Positions 59,280 through 64,000 of a stretch of DNA of 64,000 nt are shown in pieces. The DNA comes from Eriocheir sinensis (Eukaryota > Arthropoda > Malacostraca > Decapoda > Varunidae). The position numbers and the translations under genes are program-made. Each line of letters begins with the position of its first letter. Position 1 is the first letter of the stretch. The stretch covers positions 1-64,000 of the forward strand of contig NW_026110822.1 in the NCBI RefSeq assembly GCF_024679095.1, in the 5' to 3' direction. Below the pieces are notes generated by a model. The model was not told where the DNA came from, ran no database searches, and was given only the letters and a program-made list of their open reading frames with translations.

Positions 59280-60035
59280 TTAGCTGAGATTACGAGAAGC
59301 CTCGGAAGATACGGGGAGAGAGTGAGAGGTGAAGGGTGCGATGAGGGTCGATAACAGGTGCGAAGGACGGTAGGGAAGGCTGAGGGACATGCAGTTAGGG
59401 AATAAAGGAGAAAGAGGAGGCGGGGCAGGAGGTGAAACACGGGAGGGAAAAGGGTGTGATAAAGAGCGATAATGTGTCAAAAGGCAGAGAGGAGGCGGGT
59501 GAAAGAGGAGGCATGGAAAGGCTAAGGATCTGTCAGAGGCTGAGATAAAGAGAATGGAGAAAGAGCAGAAGGTGGAAATTGATATATAGAGGCCTGTAGG
59601 AGCTAAGTAGAAAGGCGTGCAGTCCCGGGGAAGTGAAGAAGGCTGAGGGGCGTGCAACTTGTGCGGGTGAAGAGATGGAGAAGGAGCAGGGGGAAGAGGA
59701 GGCGGCAGGAAGAAGAAGTGCATGCAACTATTATTTGGCAGGTGAAGAGATGGAGGAGGAAGAGGAAGAGGAGGAGATAGAAAGCAAGTGGAGTCAGAAA
59801 GTGATAGAAGCGTGTTGGGAGCTGATGTAGAAAGGCGTACGGTGAAGAGAAGGAGAAGGAGCAGGAGGAAGACGAGGCGGCAGAAAGAGGGAGCAGGAAA
59901 CAGAAGTACATGCAACTATTTTTTGGCAGATGAAGAGATGGAGGAGGAAGAGGAAGAGGAGGAGAAGATACAAAGCAGGTGGAGTCAGAAAGTGATAGAA
60001 GCGTGTTGGGATCTGATGTAGAAAGGCGTACAGTA
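59280..60035. repeat. GA-rich minisatellite, ~180-210-bp units
   Basis: ggtgaagagatggaggagga, gtggagtcagaaagtgatag and aagcgtgttggga recur near 59,740-59,830 and 59,930-60,020. More diverged related units lie upstream. Frames on both strands are compositional. Confidence 0.75.
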
Positions 60036-61330
60036 TAATTATCATCGTAGGTTTTTAGTTAGACATTCTCAAGTCAAGGTTCTTTTACAGGGTACGAGCA
60101 GAGAACAAATTGCGGTCTGGAAGCCTGTATCATTAAGGAATTGCGAAGATACAGATTCGTAATGATCGGCGCTCTCGTAGAAAATTAGCAGGCAAATTAA
60201 TAAGAGGTCCTGTCTAGTGAAAACGAATCAGATTAACGCGCCTGTATATGATTTGAAAATGGTGGACGTGCGGAGGAGGCAGCGGTGATGGCTGACAAGT
60301 TGAAGGTTGATGGTGACCAACCGCGCAGCATAGACCCCCCACCCCCACCTTGGCAACACCTCCGCGCACCTGGGTCATGTCCCCCCCAATCCAACACACC
60401 TGCCTAAACCACTTTACAGACCAACCCAACTCCCTCCATCACCCCCCCCCCTCCGATGCCCCCCCCCCCAGTTCTCTCCCCCCGACTCCCCTAACTCTTC
60501 CCCGCATGCTCACTGCCTAATTTTCCCCAGGATTTCCACTCACCTCCAATTCGCCCCTCTTCCCCCCCTCATACCCTTTATATACTCTCCCCAAACTCAC
60601 CGCCGCAGTTCTCCTCCACTTACCCACCCCTCAACTTGCCCCCACGCATTTATGACAAGTCTTCCACGCGTCCCTATACCCAAGTTAACTCTCCTGCAGG
60701 CCCACTCTCTCCACTCTCATCTGTTTTCCCTTTCCAACGTTCCCTGCCTTCCTACCCCCCACACACACTCTTCTTTTTATGCTTAGTACCTCCAACACCC
60801 CTGCATACTTACCTCAGACTCCTCCTGCATGTCCAATCTAATGCTTCTCCTCGCGCTCCCTCCCACCCACCCCCAAACAACTCCCCCGCACCTCCATCTC
60901 CAGTTCTCCAGCATGCCTGTCTGCAACCTTCCCTCCCTCCCCTTCCCCAGCCCTCCTCTGATTACTGCTCCCTTGACCAGCACAGTAACCCTAAGCACGA
61001 GTACTTCACCTAATGTTTGCCAGCCCCCTTGTGTTTGTCTGTCTTGAGGATGAAATATGAAGATTTAATCACTCCGACGATGACTCAGCCTTTGTTTGCC
61101 TTGCTCTACATGTCGTTTGTTCCCCTGATGTGCGAGGCGACTTAAGCACAAATACAGTTAGCCAAGAGAGAGAATCCAAGTAGAGAAACAGCTACTCAAG
61201 AAAGATAACTCACACACAAGCAAACTAGCTCGGGCTGATGGGCAGTAAAAAGTATTGATTTTCGCGTATACAGATGCACTAAAAACTCTGCACAGCATTT
61301 TCAAGTCGATACAACACAGCGAGGGAGACA
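60036..61330. other. No gene recognised; C-rich tract at about 60,325-61,010
   Basis: A long CCC/CT-rich plus strand gives Pro/Ser/Leu-rich frames that resemble no known family. The rest is unique. Confidence 0.5.
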
Positions 61331-61335
61331 GAGTG

Positions 61336-61804
61336 ATTAAAGCAGGAAAACAGTTACCCCAGACAGAGAACCTTGCCCTAAACCACGAAGTAATAGGATA
61401 ACCGGCTGATGCTTACGTCACTTATGTAAGCAGTATCTCTCCCTCCTAGTTTTCGCTCATTCTCAATATATAGCGCTGGTAAAGTGGGCGAGAATTAAAG
61501 CAGAGAAACAGTTACCCAAGATAGAGAACCTTGCCCTAAACCACGAAGTAATACGATAACTCTGGTACTCACGTCACTTATGTAAGCAGTGTCTCTCCTT
61601 CCTGGTTTTCGCTCATCCTCAATATATAGCGCTGGTAAAGTGGGGGATAATTAAAGCAGAGAAACAGTTACCCAAGATAGAGATCCTTGCCCTAAACCAC
61701 GAAGTAATAGGATAACGTCTGATGCTTACGTCACTTATGTAAGCAGTGTCTCTCCTTCCTAGTTTTCGCTCATTCTCAATATATAGCGCTGGTAAAGTGG
61801 GGGA
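61336..61804. repeat. ~158-bp tandem repeat, three copies
   Basis: agttacccaagatagagaac (or variants) recurs near 61,353, 61,512 and 61,669. Each is followed by ccttgccctaaaccacgaag, cttacgtcacttatgtaagc and atatatagcgctggtaaag. Each unit holds a perfect palindrome, cttacgtcacttatgtaag being near-symmetrical. Confidence 0.85.
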
Positions 61805-62129
61805 TATTTTAGGGGAACGAATATAGTATGCTTCACCTCACACCCAGGCGGAATACGTACGAGCTCGCGTGCGCTTGTTAATGGATAGCTGAAAAATGAC
61901 GTACCGAAATATACTTCCCAGCACCACTTAAAAGTATTTACTGCCACTCGCGAGGACGTTGATGAGCTTGAAACACCCAAAACGTCTTACCCGCACATTC
62001 CATAAGTTCCCCCGAGTAGAAGGCACGGCTTGGTGTGTTCAGGGGTTTGCGTGCGAGTGTTAATGACTCGTTAATATGCAAAATAGTTCTCGTGCATGCT
62101 TAGGCTTTCTCCCCGCCCAGTGCAGGTGA
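61805..62129. other. No gene recognised
   Basis: Unique sequence between repeats. Confidence 0.5.
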
Positions 62130-62560
62130 ATATGTAGAGGAGTGAGTTGAGGGAAGAGAGAGGAAGAGAAAGACGAGGAAGAAAGAAGAATGGAAGGAAG
62201 GAATTTAAGAAGAAGAGAAAAGGAAGAGTGAGAGGAGTGAGTAGAGGGAGGAGAGGGAAGAGGAAGAGAAGACTGGAAGGAAGGACTTTAAGAAGAAGCG
62301 ACAAGGAAGAGTGAGAGGAGTGAGTGGCGGGAGGAGAGGGAAGAGGAAGAGAAAGACGAGGAAGAAAGAAGAAATGAATGAATGAGTTTAAGAAGAAGAG
62401 AAAAGGAAGAATAAGAGGAAGAAGAGCAGGAAAATGAAGAGAAAGAGGACGAAGAAGAAAGACGAGAAAGAGGAAATTTAAGAGGAAGAAGAGAATAGGA
62501 AGATCAAGAGGAAAAAAGAGGAAGAGAAGGGAAAGGAAGAAGACGAAGAATACATGGATC
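62130..62560. repeat. GA-rich purine tract with imperfect tandem units
   Basis: gaggaagagaaagacgagga, gaaggaaggaatttaagaag and related blocks recur about every 100 bp. Confidence 0.8.
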
Positions 62561-63720
62561 AACATCGACCTATTCCATGTGTTTGTATCGTGTTTGAGCC
62601 CGATTTCTCACTGCGTCGCGTTTGTTTGTTTGCATATCTTGGCCCCGTATTATGCCTTGCCTGTTGAAGTAATGCTCGATATACCACAAGTCTGCCCTTC
62701 CATATGAATGCTTTTTGTCTCCCATTTTCTTTAAGTAGCTCGATCTATCTGGTCTTTTCCATTATAGTTCGTTTTGTATGCTATATGAATCCATGGTGAT
62801 GCCCTTCTCTCACGCCCCCTTCACAAGCTCCCCACCCTTAACTCTCCCCTCCCTCCACAAGCTCCCCCTCTCTTATCCTTCGCTCCCTCCCCCACAAGAT
62901 CCCCCTCCGCCCTTACCTCCTGCAAGCACCGTGACTTTTCCGTAACCTTGTAACTATGCATTAAAATCGAATTTCCATCAAGCTTCAACCGCAATCGCAT
63001 GTCTTTCTTCTTTTCTCCGTCTTAATGCCACGGCGCCCTTCCTCTTTCGTCTTCCTTCTGCTCAAAGCTGTACTTTTCTTCCCTAACGTGTCTACTCTTC
63101 TCTCTTCAATAGTTGCCCTGTCTTCTTTCTTCCTGTCACTGCTTGGGTTTAGCTTCTCCTTTCTTCCTCTCGCTGTTCGCTTTCACCCTTTTTTCTCGCT
63201 CTCCGCCTCTCTCCATCACCGTGCTTGTTCTCTGCTTTCTTCCTCTCTCTCCTCTCTCTCCTCTCTCACTCAGCTTCCTCCATACTGAGCTTTTATCTGT
63301 CAGTTCCCCGTTTTTTCCTCTTCGCGTTCCACAATTTAATTTCTTCCTTCTCTTTTATATATATTTATTTTCCTTTTTTCCTGTTTCGTTCTTTTTCTTC
63401 CCATCGGCATATTCAACTGGTCGTTTGTTCAACTAACATATTTTTTTTTTCAACTCGTTCTGTTTAATTTTTGACCTTCCTGACTGCCGCCACCTCTTAT
63501 GTCTTAACTCCCTTCCTCTTCCTTGGCTTTCTCTTCCTCTTTCTCCATTCACCCATAGATCGCAATATGTATAATTATCGTGTTTGTCATTTCCTTTTAA
63601 TTTAGAAAACTAATTAATGGGGATAGGCAACATCGCATAACAAGACTAAGAGACATCCATTGACCTTGAGCTACACACCAGACGTCTCCCTCGCATATAT
63701 ATTTGTTTATTATATTAAAA
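62561..63720. other. No gene recognised; CT-rich from about 62,800 to 63,550
   Basis: Pyrimidine-rich plus strand. Frames are Ser/Leu/Phe-rich by composition. Confidence 0.5.
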
Positions 63721-64000
63721 GCACAAATCTTTGCTTCTCAAACTACCCTCCTACGGTTTCTATCTCAATTTTTTTTCTCTGAGTGATCTATCATTGCTGT
63801 AGTAGGCGGTCACTGGTCTTCCCCTAAACCTGTCAACAGTGGTGTCCCTCAAGTCTCTGTCCTATCTCCCACTCTCTTCTGTTGTTCATTGATGACCTTT
63901 CCTAAACGAACTATCCTATCCATTCTTACGCCGATGACTCTACTCTGCATTACTCAATTTCTTTTGATAGAAGACCAACCCAACAGGAACTATATGATTC
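63721..64000 (+). mobile_element. LINE reverse transcriptase fragment, runs off the window
   Basis: Aligns with 10,438-10,735 of the other LINE copy: cacaaatctttgcttct, taccctcctacggtttctat, aacagtggtgtccctcaa and YADD at 63,927-63,938. It carries deletions (for example around the FIDDL motif) and begins abruptly after AT-rich sequence. It is another truncated, damaged copy. Confidence 0.8.

Overview
The window is animal nuclear DNA, most likely from a decapod crustacean (crab or shrimp). The signs are introns with GT-AG borders, an extreme density of AC/GT, AG/CT, TA and trinucleotide microsatellites, many minisatellites, a short TTAGG (arthropod telomere-type) tract, tRNA-derived SINE copies and LINE fragments with poly(A) tails. 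The taxon is an inference from repeat style; no sequence search was possible. Most long open frames here are translations of simple repeats and are not genes.

Layout. Positions 1-14,919 are repeat-rich and hold no host gene I can recognise. They contain a 105-bp tandem array, CT/GT tracts with repeated spacers, a purine-rich minisatellite, a complete hAT-type DNA transposon (3,784-5,778) with an intact 8-bp target duplication, a piggyBac-like TTAA MITE family, a ~190-bp satellite, a 5'-truncated LINE (10,009-11,627) and a 72-bp minisatellite. Positions 14,920-53,158 are two head-to-tail copies of one ~19-kb segment: copy A 14,920-33,923 and copy B 33,922-53,158. Positions 53,159-64,000 are again repeat-rich (GA-rich and CT-rich tracts, minisatellites, TTAGG tract) and end in a second fragment of the same LINE family.

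Genes. Each 19-kb copy carries the 5' part of one plus-strand gene. Exon 1 encodes a hydrophobic signal segment and an acidic Ser/Pro-rich linker. After a ~10.5-kb intron, exons 2 and 3 encode the first two-thirds of an F5/8 type C (discoidin) domain. Splice phases agree throughout (1-1, then 0-0). The end of the domain is not found in the window. Inside the large intron, on the opposite strand, each copy carries an apparently intronless reading frame of ~510 codons. It starts with an N-myristoylation-type sequence (MGNSAS), has a Cys-rich ~110-residue region, and ends in a long acidic, Trp-rich 36-37-residue repeat region. I do not recognise this protein; it is the best candidate here for something undescribed.

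The two copies differ by small indels that break different reading frames in each copy. The full gene can only be inferred by comparing the two. This suggests consensus errors or two haplotypes placed side by side at least as strongly as true pseudogenisation. Whether the duplication is real or an assembly artefact is the key open question.
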